A DNA stretch of 64,000 nucleotides from NCBI RefSeq assembly GCF_000426545.1, contig NZ_KE384534.1, positions 485,115 through 549,114 of the forward strand. Direction: 5' to 3'. The stretch comes from Paenibacillus massiliensis subsp. panacisoli DSM 21345. Its GTDB lineage: Bacteria; Bacillota; Bacilli; Paenibacillales; Paenibacillaceae. Shown here piece after piece: positions 27,188 through 37,032 of this stretch. The notes beneath the pieces were generated by a model that saw only the letters and a program-made list of their open reading frames with translations, searched no databases and was not told where the DNA came from. A program made the position numbers and the translations under genes. Numbering within the stretch: position 1 is the first letter of the stretch; each line of letters begins with the position of its first letter.

Positions 27188-28150
27188 ATGGGTAAAATAG
27201 CATTCGTATTCCCGGGACAGGGATCACAAGCGGTGGGGATGGCGCGTGACGTTCATGACGCAGTTCCGGCTGCCCGCAAATTATTTGAGAAGGCAGACGA
27301 GCGACTGGGATTCTCCTTGCAGTCTCTTGTCTTCGAGGGACCTGAGTCCGAACTGAAGCAGACCTCCAACACACAACCTGCTCTTCTCACAGCTAGTGTG
27401 GCGTTCTGTGAAGCGTTCAAGGCAAGTGGCATTGCTCCTGATTATGTAGCTGGTCACAGTCTGGGGGAGTACAGCGCTCTCGTAGCTGCTGGCGTGCTTG
27501 ATTTTGAGGATGCGGTTGCTCTGGTGCGTGCTCGCGGTATCTTCATGGAAGAGGCTGTACCTGGAGGTCAAGGTGCGATGGCAGCGGTGCTTGGAGCGGA
27601 CCGGGACAAGCTTGCTACGCTGTGTCAGGAGATTAGTACTACCGCAGGTGCGGTAGAATTAGCTAATGTCAATTGTCCTGGCCAGATCGTGGTGTCAGGC
27701 ACAACTGCTGGCGTAGCAGCTGTGGCTGAGCGTGTGAAGGAAGCTGGAGGCAAGCGTGCAATTATGCTGGAGGTGAGCGGTCCGTTCCATTCCTCCATGA
27801 TGAAGGAAGCGGCCCAGAAGCTGGCACAGGAACTTGCACAGGTATCCTTTAGTGAGGCGAAGTATCCTGTAGTTGCGAATGTGACCGCAGAGCCTGTAAC
27901 GGATGGACAACGGATTCAAGAGTTGCTGGTAGAACAGGTCTATTCCCCTGTATTGTGGGAAGACAGTGTGAACTGGCTCATATCGCAAGGCGTAGACACC
28001 TTTGTTGAGTTTGGTCCAGGCAGCGTCCTGACAGGTCTTATTAAGAAGATTGATAAATCAGTCCGTTTGCTCAACGTGAACAGTCTGGCTGCGTTGCAGG
28101 CAACGATAGAGGAATTGACTGTTCCTGCTGGAGAGGACACTCTAAATTAA
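27188..28150 (+). CDS. fabD: Malonyl-CoA:ACP transacylase
   Basis: 320 residues. It loads malonyl groups on ACP. It has FPGQGSQ at the N-terminus, nucleophile S91 in GHSLGEYSA, the conserved Arg in RARGIFMEEAV and the His in SGPFHSSMM. Start ATG after AGAAAGAGG. It is followed 26 bases later by fabG. Confidence 0.97.
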   Translation: MGKIAFVFPGQGSQAVGMARDVHDAVPAARKLFEKADERLGFSLQSLVFEGPESELKQTSNTQPALLTASVAFCEAFKASGIAPDYVAGHSLGEYSALVAAGVLDFEDAVALVRARGIFMEEAVPGGQGAMAAVLGADRDKLATLCQEISTTAGAVELANVNCPGQIVVSGTTAGVAAVAERVKEAGGKRAIMLEVSGPFHSSMMKEAAQKLAQELAQVSFSEAKYPVVANVTAEPVTDGQRIQELLVEQVYSPVLWEDSVNWLISQGVDTFVEFGPGSVLTGLIKKIDKSVRLLNVNSLAALQATIEELTVPAGEDTLN

Positions 28151-28176
28151 GCCAATGGTACGAGGAGGAAGCAATC

Positions 28177-28926
28177 ATGTCCAAGCCTTTAAGTGGTAAA
28201 ATTGCACTGGTCACCGGTGCTTCCCGGGGAATCGGTCGGAGTATCGCACTGGCATTAGCTGAAGCAGGGGCCCATGTAGCAGTGAACTATGCTGGTAGTG
28301 AACAGGCGGCAGCTGAGGTGGCAGAGCTGATTCGGGCTCATGGCTCTGAAGCGATCACTGTACAAGCTAATGTTGGTCGCGCAGAAGAATCGGAGCAGAT
28401 GATCAAGCAAGTGCTTGACACCTGGGGCCGCATTGACATTCTGGTGAATAACGCGGGTATTACGAGAGATAATCTGATTATGCGTATGAAAGAGGACGAA
28501 TTTGATCAGGTTATTGAAACGAACCTCAAAGGTGTGTTTAACTGTCTTAAAGCAGTCACACGGCCGATGATGAAGCAACGTGCGGGTCGGATTATCAACA
28601 TTTCCTCTGTTGTGGGCGTTCTAGGAAATGCCGGTCAGGCGAATTACGTAGCTGCCAAAGCAGGCGTAATCGGCTTGACGAAGTCCTCGGCACGCGAGCT
28701 GTCATCTCGTGGAATTACTGTCAATTGCGTAGCTCCTGGATTCATTGATACAGAGATGACCCAAGTGCTTGCGGATGATTTGCGCGAGAATATGCTCAAG
28801 GATATTCCGCTGGCCCGTCTTGGACGGCCTGAGGAGATTGCTGCAGTGGTGCTGTTCTTGGCCTCTGAAGCCTCCTCATATATGACGGGCCAGACTCTGC
28901 ATGTGGATGGTGGCATGTACATGTAG
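28177..28926 (+). CDS. fabG: 3-oxoacyl-ACP reductase
   Basis: 249 residues, a classic short-chain dehydrogenase. It has the NADPH site TGASRGIGRS, NNAG, the catalytic Ser in NISSVVG and YVAAK, and ends in LHVDGGMYM. It reduces 3-oxoacyl-ACP in each elongation cycle. The start follows ACGAGGAGG. Confidence 0.97.
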   Translation: MSKPLSGKIALVTGASRGIGRSIALALAEAGAHVAVNYAGSEQAAAEVAELIRAHGSEAITVQANVGRAEESEQMIKQVLDTWGRIDILVNNAGITRDNLIMRMKEDEFDQVIETNLKGVFNCLKAVTRPMMKQRAGRIINISSVVGVLGNAGQANYVAAKAGVIGLTKSSARELSSRGITVNCVAPGFIDTEMTQVLADDLRENMLKDIPLARLGRPEEIAAVVLFLASEASSYMTGQTLHVDGGMYM

Positions 28927-28992
28927 CCTGTACCCCTTGGGGCGGAAGAGTGGCACTGCTTCTCTTCTATGGCATTTTAATTCGAATTTTCG

Positions 28993-28998
28993 TATAAT
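28993..28998 (+). promoter_or_regulatory. Possible -10 box of acpP
   Basis: A perfect TATAAT lies 22 bases ahead of the acpP start. The -35 position (TGGCAT) is poor. A separate acpP promoter would fit its high demand. Confidence 0.4.
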
Positions 28999-29019
28999 AC
29001 GGGTGAGGAGGTGAGCCGG

Positions 29020-29253
29020 ATGTCCGACGTATTGGAGCGTGTAAAACGCATAGTCGTAGACCGTTTGGGAGCCGACGAAGCTGAAGTTACACTTGAAGCA
29101 TCTTTTAAAGATGATTTAGGCGCTGATTCTCTTGATGTAGTAGAATTGGTTATGGAATTGGAAGATGAGTTTGATATGGAAATCTCTGATGAAGATGCAG
29201 AGAAAATTACAACTGTAGGTGAAGTTGTAAAGTACATACAATCTCTCACCTAG
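29020..29253 (+). CDS. acpP: Acyl carrier protein
   Basis: 77 residues, strongly acidic. The phosphopantetheine site is S37 in LGADSLDVVELV. The start ATG at 29020 follows GAGGAGGTGAG and gives the usual length; an in-frame GTG at 29011 lies inside the ribosome site. Confidence 0.97.
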   Translation: MSDVLERVKRIVVDRLGADEAEVTLEASFKDDLGADSLDVVELVMELEDEFDMEISDEDAEKITTVGEVVKYIQSLT

Positions 29254-29600
29254 GCGTTTTGCATAAATCCTATAAGCTGCTCTCAATGGACAAGCTATAG
29301 TCTGAGCAGAATCTGTTTACCTATAGTTTGAACTAGGGAGCGTTCCTAATCGAATTATGCAAAATGCTGACCTAAGTCAGCAAACCAAAGTCCCGTTCTG
29401 TCTCAGGCGGGACTTTCTCCTAATTCATTGCATTGCTTTCCGATGGGATGATACAGGCTGAACTAAAGGCGGAACTGCTCTTGTATCGGGATATTGCCGG
29501 TAGGTTGGGGAGCATTGCTAACTTTAGTTGATTCTATATATGCTATCAGATGAAAATAATCAATTGCACAACAGACTGCAGTTAACCATAGAGGTGAATC
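29254..29600 (+). other. Structured gap between acpP and fabF
   Basis: The 347 bases hold no gene. They contain a perfect hairpin TGCTGAC-CTAA-GTCAGCA (29365-29382) and directly after it AAAGTCCCG/CGGGACTTT (29387-29416), followed by CTCCTAATTC. The second is a moderate terminator. CTGCTC/GAGCAG can also pair nearby. fabF therefore probably has its own start site. Confidence 0.55.
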
Positions 29601-30839
29601 ATGAAACAACGAGTCGTAATAACAGGAATGGGCGTAGTCACTGCACTTGGCCAGGATTTGAATACATTATGGGATAATCTGATGGCAGGCAAATCAGGCG
29701 TCTCCGTCGTTGAGGCTTTTGATGTCAGTGAGTATACAACGAGAATCGCTGCATCCATCAAGGATTTTAATCCAGAGGATTACATGGAGCGCAAGGATGC
29801 TCGCAAGATGGACCGTTTCGTTCAGTTCGCTGTAGCCGCAGGTACCATGGCTCTGAAGGATAGCGGAATCGAGATTGGCGGGAATGCGGAAGCTGAGCGT
29901 GTGGGCGTATCCATCGGCTCGGGAATCGGAGGCTTGGGTACCTGGGAAGACCAGCACAATGCGCTCTTGGAGAAAGGTCCAAAGCGTGTTAGCCCATTCT
30001 TCATTCCGATGATGATTGCTAATATGGGATCTGGACAATTGTCCATTACCCTAGGGGCAAAGGGACCTAACACGACACCTGTCACGGCATGTGCGACGGG
30101 AAGTCATGCGATTGGGGATTCCTTCCGTCTGATTCAGCGCGGGGACGCAGATGTCATGATCTGTGGAGGCGCTGAAGCAACGATCCGTCCTACAGGGATG
30201 GCAGGCTTCTGCTCCATGAGAGCAATGTCCACACGTAATGATGAGCCTGAGAAGGCAAGCAGACCGTTCGATACGGATCGTGACGGTTTTGTCATGGGTG
30301 AAGGTGCAGGAGTTCTGATTCTAGAATCACTTGAGCATGCTAAGAAGCGTGGAGCTCGCATTTATGCTGAGGTAATAGGCTATGGCCTGTCTGGAGATGC
30401 CCACCACATGACGGAGCCAGATCCAGAAGGAGCAGCTCGCTGCATGAAGATGGCTATTCGTGATGCGGGTCTTCAGCCAGAGGATATTGACTATATCAAT
30501 GCACATGGTACTTCGACTCCAGTAGGAGACAAGTCGGAGACAGAGGCTGTGAAGAAGTCGCTGGGTGATCATGCATACAAGGTAGCTGTCAGCTCAACCA
30601 AGTCTATGACAGGTCATTTGCTGGGTGCTGCTGGCGGAGTGGAAGCAGTTATCTGTGGTCTGGCATTGCAGCATCAGACGATTCCGCCAACGATTAATCT
30701 GGACAATCAAGATCCTGCTTGTGATCTGGACTATGTACCGAATGTTCCACGCAAAGCAGAGCTAAATGTTGTGATGTCCAATTCGTTTGGCTTTGGTGGC
30801 CACAATGCTACCGTGGTTCTAAAAAAATTCGAAGCGTAA
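29601..30839 (+). CDS. fabF: Beta-ketoacyl-ACP synthase II
   Basis: 412 residues. It elongates acyl-ACP with malonyl-ACP. Catalytic Cys in PVTACATGSHAIG and the two histidines in NAHGTSTPVGD and TGHLLGAAGG are present, as is the C-terminal NSFGFGGHNA. It is followed after 13 bases by rnc. Confidence 0.97.
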   Translation: MKQRVVITGMGVVTALGQDLNTLWDNLMAGKSGVSVVEAFDVSEYTTRIAASIKDFNPEDYMERKDARKMDRFVQFAVAAGTMALKDSGIEIGGNAEAERVGVSIGSGIGGLGTWEDQHNALLEKGPKRVSPFFIPMMIANMGSGQLSITLGAKGPNTTPVTACATGSHAIGDSFRLIQRGDADVMICGGAEATIRPTGMAGFCSMRAMSTRNDEPEKASRPFDTDRDGFVMGEGAGVLILESLEHAKKRGARIYAEVIGYGLSGDAHHMTEPDPEGAARCMKMAIRDAGLQPEDIDYINAHGTSTPVGDKSETEAVKKSLGDHAYKVAVSSTKSMTGHLLGAAGGVEAVICGLALQHQTIPPTINLDNQDPACDLDYVPNVPRKAELNVVMSNSFGFGGHNATVVLKKFEA

Positions 30840-30852
30840 GGGGTAAGGCCGC

Positions 30853-31551
30853 TTGAGTGGAGATTTGAAGCAATTACAGCAGAAACTTCATATTCAGTTT
30901 AACAATCGTCAGCTGTTAAAACAGGCCTTCACGCACGCCTCTTACGTCAACGAGCATCGGTTTGGTCAGCATCAGGATAATGAGCGCCTTGAGTTTTTGG
31001 GCGACGCGGTCCTGGAGCTGACTGTATCCGAGCAGCTATATCATCAGTACCCTAATCGCCCGGAGGGAGAGCTCACCAAGCTTAGAGCAGCGATTGTATG
31101 CGAGCCTTCACTTGTGAAGTTCGCAGTTGCTCTAAACTTCGGTGAATATGTTCTACTGGGTAAAGGGGAGGAGCTCACCGGCGGGAGGACCCGCCCGGCT
31201 TTGCTCGCTGACGTATTCGAATCTTTTATAGGCGCTCTGTATCTGGATCAGGGTCTCGAGGTAGTTCGCTCATTTTTGAATGAGCATATATTCCCTCAGA
31301 TTGTCCTGAATGGAAGGCTGCAGATGAGTGATTTCAAGACCGAGCTACAGGAGCTGACACAGCATCATAACATGGGTGTGCTAGAGTACCGAATTGTTGA
31401 GGAACGCGGCCCGGCGCATGAGCGCGAATTTGTGGCTGAGGTTCATATGGATAAGGAACGCCTGGGAACCGGAACAGGACGTTCCAAGAAGGAAGCCGAG
31501 CAGCAGGCGGCGGCAGTAGCCTTGAACAAGCTGAAGTTGTCCGAGGCTTGA
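30853..31551 (+). CDS. rnc: Ribonuclease III
   Basis: 232 residues from TTG, with AAGGGGTAAGG overlapping the fabF end. The nuclease signature NERLEFLGDAVLELTVS and the downstream ADVFESFIGALYLD carry the metal-binding acidic residues; a double-stranded RNA-binding domain closes the protein (FKTELQELTQ to SKKEAEQQAAAVAL). It processes rRNA and structured mRNA. It lies between fabF and smc as in other Bacillales. Confidence 0.97.
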   Translation: MSGDLKQLQQKLHIQFNNRQLLKQAFTHASYVNEHRFGQHQDNERLEFLGDAVLELTVSEQLYHQYPNRPEGELTKLRAAIVCEPSLVKFAVALNFGEYVLLGKGEELTGGRTRPALLADVFESFIGALYLDQGLEVVRSFLNEHIFPQIVLNGRLQMSDFKTELQELTQHHNMGVLEYRIVEERGPAHEREFVAEVHMDKERLGTGTGRSKKEAEQQAAAVALNKLKLSEA

Positions 31552-31601
31552 GTCCGAGGCTTGAACAGATCTGTAGCAATTATATGCTGTCAGGACAAAG
31601 C

Positions 31602-31669
31602 AAGAGCAAAGAGCAGCCCGCAGGATAGATATCCTCAGGTATGGAACGGACTGCTTTTTGCTCTTTTTT
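31602..31669 (+). terminator. Strong terminator after rnc
   Basis: AGAGCAAAGAGCAGCCC (31603-31619) pairs with GGACTGCTTTTTGCTCT (31648-31664), about 16 base pairs, and runs into T residues. Confidence 0.85.
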
Positions 31670-31933
31670 CGTTCTGCCTGAGCTATAATCACAGGCCAGA
31701 AGTATTACATGTGCTACAATACTAACAGAATTACGTGTGGACAGACTTATGGTGTGAGCTAACTGTCCGATGTCGATTATGAAGTGTATGGTAGCGAGTG
31801 TGGCCATAAGCAACTCTAGTTATTCTTATTCTGGGCTATAGTTATGACAGCCATTATCATCCGTCCGGGCTACCTAGATAGATTTAAAGTAGAACTGTCT
31901 GACGGATATTCAGTAATAGAGGTGAATCAACAC
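31670..31933 (+). other. Leader region of smc
   Basis: No separate gene is seen. An in-frame ATG at 31844 would extend SMC by 30 residues that the family lacks and has no ribosome site, so the region is treated as untranslated. No consensus promoter stands out. Confidence 0.6.
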
Positions 31934-34900
31934 ATGTTCTTAAAACGCATTGAGCTGGCAGGATTCAAATCCTTCGCCGACAAGACGGAAATGGAGTTTG
32001 TCCGTGGCATTACCGCTGTCGTCGGTCCAAACGGGAGCGGCAAAAGTAATATTTCCGACGGAATCCGTTGGGTGCTTGGTGAGCAAAGCGCGAAATCCCT
32101 GCGTGGGGGCAAGATGGAGGACATCATTTTTGCTGGTAGTGATGCCCGTAAAGCCGTGAATTTCGGTGAAGTTTCCTTGACACTTGATAACGAGGACCAG
32201 GCTCTTCCGCTTGATTTTGGTGAGGTTACGGTGACTCGCCGAGTCCACCGCAGCGGTGATAGTGAATATTTCATTAATCGTCAGGCATGCCGTCTGAAGG
32301 ATATTACCGAGCTGTTCATGGATACCGGGATTGGTAAGGAAGCTTATTCCATTATCGGTCAAGGGCGAATCGAGGAGATTTTAAGTACTCGTTCAGAGGA
32401 CCGTAGAGGTATCTTTGAGGAAGCCTCGGGTATTGTGAAATACAAGTCCCGCAAACGGGAGGCTGTGCGCAAGCTTGATGATACCGAACAAAACCTGCTG
32501 CGTATTCACGATCTGGTCACCGAGCTTGAGGATCAGATTGGTCCGCTGAAGGAGCAATCGGAGAAAGCAATTCATTACAAGGAGCTCCGAGGCCAACTGA
32601 AATCCAAGGAAATTTCGGTCTATGTTCACCAGATTGAGGCCATACATACCTCATGGAGTGCAGCGAATGAACGGCTGAAGCAACTGCAAGAGGAGCAGCT
32701 ACAGTTCTCCACGATTGTGTCTAGACATGATGCCATGCTGGAGAGCGATCGTACCGAGCTACGCAAGCTTGAGGAAGAAGTGGAGCGGCTGCAGGCAGAG
32801 CTTCTCCAATACAGTGAGGCGACAGAGAAAAGTGAGGGCTATGGAGAGCTGCTCAAGGAGCGGCTCCGCAACCTGGAGACGAATCGTGAACAGCTTCAGC
32901 AGTCACTGGAATCAAGTGAGACGCGCAATCTGGAACGTGAGCAGGAGCTAGAGAGCTTGCGTGAGAAGGTCTCATCCCTAAATCAAGAGCTGGAGCAGCT
33001 TCGTACGCAGCTCTCGCAGGAGGAAGCCAAGTTAATAGGCGTAACTGGCGGAATCAGTCAGGAGCAAGAGGAGAGTCTGAAGGGAAGCCTGCTGGAGCTG
33101 ATGAACCAGATGGCTCAGACGCGCAATGAGATTCGATATGCGGATCAGCAGAAGGAATCTGCCGAGCGTAGGATGAATCGAGTGCAGGATGAATCCGGGA
33201 AATGGGAGGCACAGCAGAGCGAGCTGGAAGGACGCAAGCAACACCTTGAGGCAGCCAGCAACAAGCTCTCGACCGAGATCAGCAGTCTGCGAACCGGTTA
33301 TATTCAGGAGAGCGAGCGTTACCAGTCCCAGCAGAAGCTACAGGAAGAAAGTCAAGGCGCAGTAAGAAAATGGGAGCAAAAACGGGAAGCCCTCATCTCC
33401 AGACGGGATACGATGAAGGAAATGCAGGATGATTTTGACGGCTTCATGCTGGGCGTAAAGGAAGTGCTCAAAGCGTCCAGAAAAGGAACACTGCATGGAG
33501 TTCATGGAGCTGTAGCTGAGCTTATCCGTGTGCCAGAGCAGTTGGAGCAGGCCATGGAGACGGCTTTGGGTGCTTCCGTCCAGCATATTGTAATGGAGAA
33601 TGAGGCGGTATCTAGACAAGCGATCGCTTTCCTGAAGCAACGTCAGCTGGGACGGGCAACCTTTCTGCCCATGGACGTTATTCGTCCAAGGCAGATTGGG
33701 GCTAGCGAGCGGCGAATTGCTGAAGAGGCTGAGGGCTTTGTCGGCATCGGTGCGGAGCTGGTGCAGTACGATGAACGCTATGAAGGCATCATTGGAAGCT
33801 TGCTTGGGAATGTTGTTATTGCCCGTACGCTGGAGGATGCGAATCGGATCGCTGCACGCTGCCAGTATCGCTATCGGGTCGTGACGCTGGAAGGCGATGT
33901 GGTCAATGCGGGAGGCTCGATGACAGGCGGAAGCCAGTTCAAGAAGAATGCCAACCTGCTGGGCCGTAAGCGTCAGCTGGATCAGCTGGATCAGGAGATT
34001 CAGAGCACGGATAGTCAGTTGGACAAGCTGCGCCAGAGCATACAGAATGTGAAGCAAGAGATGGAGCAGACTCAGCAGCGTCTGGACGAGTTACGTCAGT
34101 CTGGCGATGTGAAGCGGGGCGAAGAGCAGCAGGCAGCTATGGAGATGAAGCAGATAGAGCATGAGCTCCGCCATGTATTGGAGCAGGTTGCCATCTCAGG
34201 GCAGGAGAAATCAGGCTTTCTGGAGGAGATCAAGCAGCTGGAACATTCTCGTGAGGAGGCTGTGAAGAAGCTCGCAGCACTCGAAGAAGAGGAGCAGAAG
34301 GTTCACCAGGCTATTCAGGCTGCAGAGTTCGCCCGTAAGGCTAACGAATCCGCCAAGGAGGAGCTACAGGTTCAGCTCACCGATTTGAAGGTTCGGGAAG
34401 GTAAGCTTGACCAGGAGCGCTTCTCGCTGGAGGAGCAGCTGCGCCGACTGCAGCAGGATGCGGATGGTCTTGGCAAGGACGCCAGGAATAACCGATCTCT
34501 GCTTGCAGCTGTGGAAGCGGATCTCAAGAAGAATCGCGAGGAGAGCGTGAAGCAGATTGAGGATCTGAATCGCTATCGTATGCTCAAGAGCGAGATAGCC
34601 GAGAAGCTGGAATTCAAGCGGGCTGCCCGAGCGGAGTTATCGAAAAAGCTGGAGCTGGCGGAGAACGAGACTCGTGATCAACGCAATCAGCTTAAAGAGA
34701 TAGAGGAGCAGCTGCGCCAGACTGAGATTGGTGTGAACCGGCTGGATGTCGAGCTGGAAAATATTCTTCGTAAGCTGGCAGACGAGTATGAGATGAGCTA
34801 CGAGCTTGCCAAGCAGCGGTATCCTGTACCAGAGAATATTGAGGAAGCACAGGCAGAGGTACAGAAGCTGAAGCGTAGCATCTCTGCACTGGGTGAGGTG

Positions 34901-35503
34901 AATCTAGGTGCTATTGAAGAGTATCAGCGCGTGAACGAGCGGTATCAATTCCTTGATGAGCAGAAGTCTGACCTGATTGAAGCGAAAACTACATTGTATC
35001 AGGTCATCCGTGAAATGGATGAGGAGATGTCCAAGCGCTTCAAGACGACCTTTGATGCCATCCGCCGAGAGTTCGGCACCGTGTTCACCAAGCTGTTCGG
35101 TGGTGGTCGTGCAGACCTCGTGCTGCTTGATCCGGAGCGTCTACTGGATACGGGGATTGATATTGTAGCGCAGCCTCCAGGCAAGAAGCTGCAAAATCTG
35201 CAGCTGCTGTCTGGTGGAGAGCGTGCCCTGACAGCAATGGCACTACTATTCGCCATCTTGCATGTCAAGCCAGTGCCATTCTGCGTTCTGGATGAGGTCG
35301 AGGCCGCACTGGATGAAGCGAACGTAGTCCGCTTCGCTCAGTATTTGCGGGAATTCTCGGAGCAGACTCAGTTCATTGTCGTTACCCACCGTAAGGGGAC
35401 GATGGAGGAATCGGATGTGCTCTATGGGGTAACGATGGAGGAAGGCGGGGTCTCGAAGCTGGTATCTGTCCGGCTGGAGGACGAAGAGGCTGAGATCGCC
35501 TAA
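31934..35503 (+). CDS. smc: Chromosome segregation ATPase SMC
   Basis: 1189 residues, the standard length. The start MFLKRIELAGFKSFADKTE follows AGAGGTGA. Walker A is GPNGSGKSN near residue 32; two long coiled coils flank a hinge (about 519-675, with RATFLPMD and NAGGSMTGG). The C-terminal head has the LSGGERALTAMALL signature near 1093 and Walker B VLDEVEAALDEANV near 1117. With ScpA and ScpB it condenses and separates chromosomes. Confidence 0.97.
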   Translation: MFLKRIELAGFKSFADKTEMEFVRGITAVVGPNGSGKSNISDGIRWVLGEQSAKSLRGGKMEDIIFAGSDARKAVNFGEVSLTLDNEDQALPLDFGEVTVTRRVHRSGDSEYFINRQACRLKDITELFMDTGIGKEAYSIIGQGRIEEILSTRSEDRRGIFEEASGIVKYKSRKREAVRKLDDTEQNLLRIHDLVTELEDQIGPLKEQSEKAIHYKELRGQLKSKEISVYVHQIEAIHTSWSAANERLKQLQEEQLQFSTIVSRHDAMLESDRTELRKLEEEVERLQAELLQYSEATEKSEGYGELLKERLRNLETNREQLQQSLESSETRNLEREQELESLREKVSSLNQELEQLRTQLSQEEAKLIGVTGGISQEQEESLKGSLLELMNQMAQTRNEIRYADQQKESAERRMNRVQDESGKWEAQQSELEGRKQHLEAASNKLSTEISSLRTGYIQESERYQSQQKLQEESQGAVRKWEQKREALISRRDTMKEMQDDFDGFMLGVKEVLKASRKGTLHGVHGAVAELIRVPEQLEQAMETALGASVQHIVMENEAVSRQAIAFLKQRQLGRATFLPMDVIRPRQIGASERRIAEEAEGFVGIGAELVQYDERYEGIIGSLLGNVVIARTLEDANRIAARCQYRYRVVTLEGDVVNAGGSMTGGSQFKKNANLLGRKRQLDQLDQEIQSTDSQLDKLRQSIQNVKQEMEQTQQRLDELRQSGDVKRGEEQQAAMEMKQIEHELRHVLEQVAISGQEKSGFLEEIKQLEHSREEAVKKLAALEEEEQKVHQAIQAAEFARKANESAKEELQVQLTDLKVREGKLDQERFSLEEQLRRLQQDADGLGKDARNNRSLLAAVEADLKKNREESVKQIEDLNRYRMLKSEIAEKLEFKRAARAELSKKLELAENETRDQRNQLKEIEEQLRQTEIGVNRLDVELENILRKLADEYEMSYELAKQRYPVPENIEEAQAEVQKLKRSISALGEVNLGAIEEYQRVNERYQFLDEQKSDLIEAKTTLYQVIREMDEEMSKRFKTTFDAIRREFGTVFTKLFGGGRADLVLLDPERLLDTGIDIVAQPPGKKLQNLQLLSGGERALTAMALLFAILHVKPVPFCVLDEVEAALDEANVVRFAQYLREFSEQTQFIVVTHRKGTMEESDVLYGVTMEEGGVSKLVSVRLEDEEAEIA

Positions 35504-35561
35504 TGCTCTGCCCTATCTAAGGGTAGGTTGAATGAGCTGGTGAGTACAATCATTAGCGAAA

Positions 35562-35598
35562 AGCTAGAAAGCCACAGAAAGCAAAGGGCTTTCTAGCT
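35562..35598 (+). terminator. Perfect 12-bp hairpin between smc and ftsY
   Basis: AGCTAGAAAGCC (35562-35573) pairs exactly with GGCTTTCTAGCT (35587-35598). No T tract follows, so partial termination or an RNA-stability or processing role is as likely as full termination. Confidence 0.5.
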
Positions 35599-35648
35599 AC
35601 ATGACATGAATGATGTAAAATGTTGATATCAGAGCGGAGGGACTAAGC

Positions 35649-36662
35649 TTGAGTTTTTTTAAGAAGCTGAGAGAGAGCATTGCCAGTAAGACAGAATCGG
35701 TTACCAAGCAATTCAAGGATGGTCTGGAGAAAACGCGCAAGGGCCTGGTGGAAGCGGTATCGGATCTAATTATTCGTCGCAGAAAGATCGATGAGGAATT
35801 TTACGAGGAGCTTGAAGAGATTCTGATCGGTGCCGATGTAGGTGTGAACACGGTCATGAATCTGATTGAAGAGCTGCGCGATGAGGTGAGAAAGCGTCGA
35901 ATTGAGGATGCGGCTGAATTGCAGCCTGTGCTCTCTGAGAAGTTGTCTGAGCTACTGCGTGGAACGGAGAATAATGAGCTCAAGACTAATCCAGATGGCA
36001 TCACCGTCATTTTGTTCGTAGGGGTCAATGGCGTCGGCAAAACGACTACAATCGGTAAAATGGCTCATCGCTTCAAGCAGGAGGGCAAGAAGGTCATGCT
36101 GGCGGCAGGTGATACGTTCCGTGCAGGAGCGATCGAGCAGCTGGAGGTATGGGGCCAACGCGCAGGCGTAGAGGTCATTAAACAGCATTCAGGCTCAGAT
36201 CCAGCCGCTGTGATGTATGATGCCGTACAGGCTGCGAAGCAGCGTCAGGTGGATGTGCTGCTCTGCGATACGGCTGGCAGACTTCAGAACAAGACGAATC
36301 TGATGGAGGAGCTGAACAAAATCTTCCGTGTCATTCAGCGGGAGATCCCGGATGCCCCGCATGAGGTGCTGCTCGTACTGGATGCAACGACAGGACAAAA
36401 TGCGCTGAACCAGGCGAAGCTTTTCGGTGAGAAGAGCGGCGTGACCGGTCTTGTGCTGACCAAGCTGGATGGTACGGCCAAGGGTGGTATCGTCATTGCT
36501 ATTCGTCAGGAGATGAACCTGCCTGTCAAATTCGTCGGCCTTGGCGAGAAGATTGATGATCTGCAGCCATTTGACTCCGATCAGTTCGTACATGCCCTGT
36601 TCGCAGGTCTTGTACAGGAGACGACCGAGGAGGCGGCGGATGCCTCGGACTCCCAGTCCTGA
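35649..36662 (+). CDS. ftsY: Signal recognition particle receptor FtsY
   Basis: 337 residues from TTG after GCGGAGGGA. A short charged N-terminal region leads to the NG domain: GVNGVGKTTTIGKM (about 125-138), DTFRAGAIEQL, DTAGRLQNK and TKLDGTAKGG. It docks the SRP-ribosome complex at the membrane. It lacks a long acidic A domain, as usual in Bacillota. Confidence 0.97.
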   Translation: MSFFKKLRESIASKTESVTKQFKDGLEKTRKGLVEAVSDLIIRRRKIDEEFYEELEEILIGADVGVNTVMNLIEELRDEVRKRRIEDAAELQPVLSEKLSELLRGTENNELKTNPDGITVILFVGVNGVGKTTTIGKMAHRFKQEGKKVMLAAGDTFRAGAIEQLEVWGQRAGVEVIKQHSGSDPAAVMYDAVQAAKQRQVDVLLCDTAGRLQNKTNLMEELNKIFRVIQREIPDAPHEVLLVLDATTGQNALNQAKLFGEKSGVTGLVLTKLDGTAKGGIVIAIRQEMNLPVKFVGLGEKIDDLQPFDSDQFVHALFAGLVQETTEEAADASDSQS

Positions 36663-37032
36663 TAACGCTCCCGCTGCGTACAGCGGGAGTATATGCGATT
36701 TTTGACCGTGTGGCCGATCCATGAGACCACATGGAATGCAGGTTCTACGTAGTTGCGTAGGAGGATACTGCCTTGTAGCTTGAGGCGAATCATGGCACCT
36801 ATTGTGTGTAGATAACGTCAACATGCGTTGTACTTGTGTATGCTGTAGTTAGCTGATGTATTGTTATATTGGACCTGTGTGTAACACAGGTCTTTTTTTG
36901 TAAGCTAGGGCAGGAGGGCTCCGAGGTGCGCCGTGTGCTCATAACATAGTATAATGATGGAAGCCACTGTGAAGGACATCTCGAAAATACCCTGGTTAAA
37001 TACCTGATCGACAAGAATAATGGGAGGTTCGT
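36663..37032 (+). other. Gap after ftsY with two terminator-like hairpins
   Basis: No gene is seen. CTCCCGCTG-CGTA-CAGCGGGAG (36668-36689) closes the ftsY transcript, with T residues ten bases on. A second, textbook terminator (36872-36899) lies further on. The roughly 180 bases between them have no open frame with a ribosome site; a small transcript ending at the second terminator is possible. Confidence 0.5.
36872..36899 (+). terminator. Intrinsic terminator upstream of the HlyIII gene
   Basis: GACCTGTGT-GTA-ACACAGGTC is followed by seven T residues. It is unexplained by the ftsY stop 200 bases upstream, which has its own hairpin. Confidence 0.85.

Noticed and set aside
29254..29600. T-box or riboswitch before fabF
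   Set aside because: No T-box antiterminator sequence or known aptamer core is present; only plain hairpins are visible.
31844..31933. 30-residue extension of SMC
   Set aside because: SMC proteins begin at MFLKRIEL; AGAGGTGA precedes the ATG at 31934.
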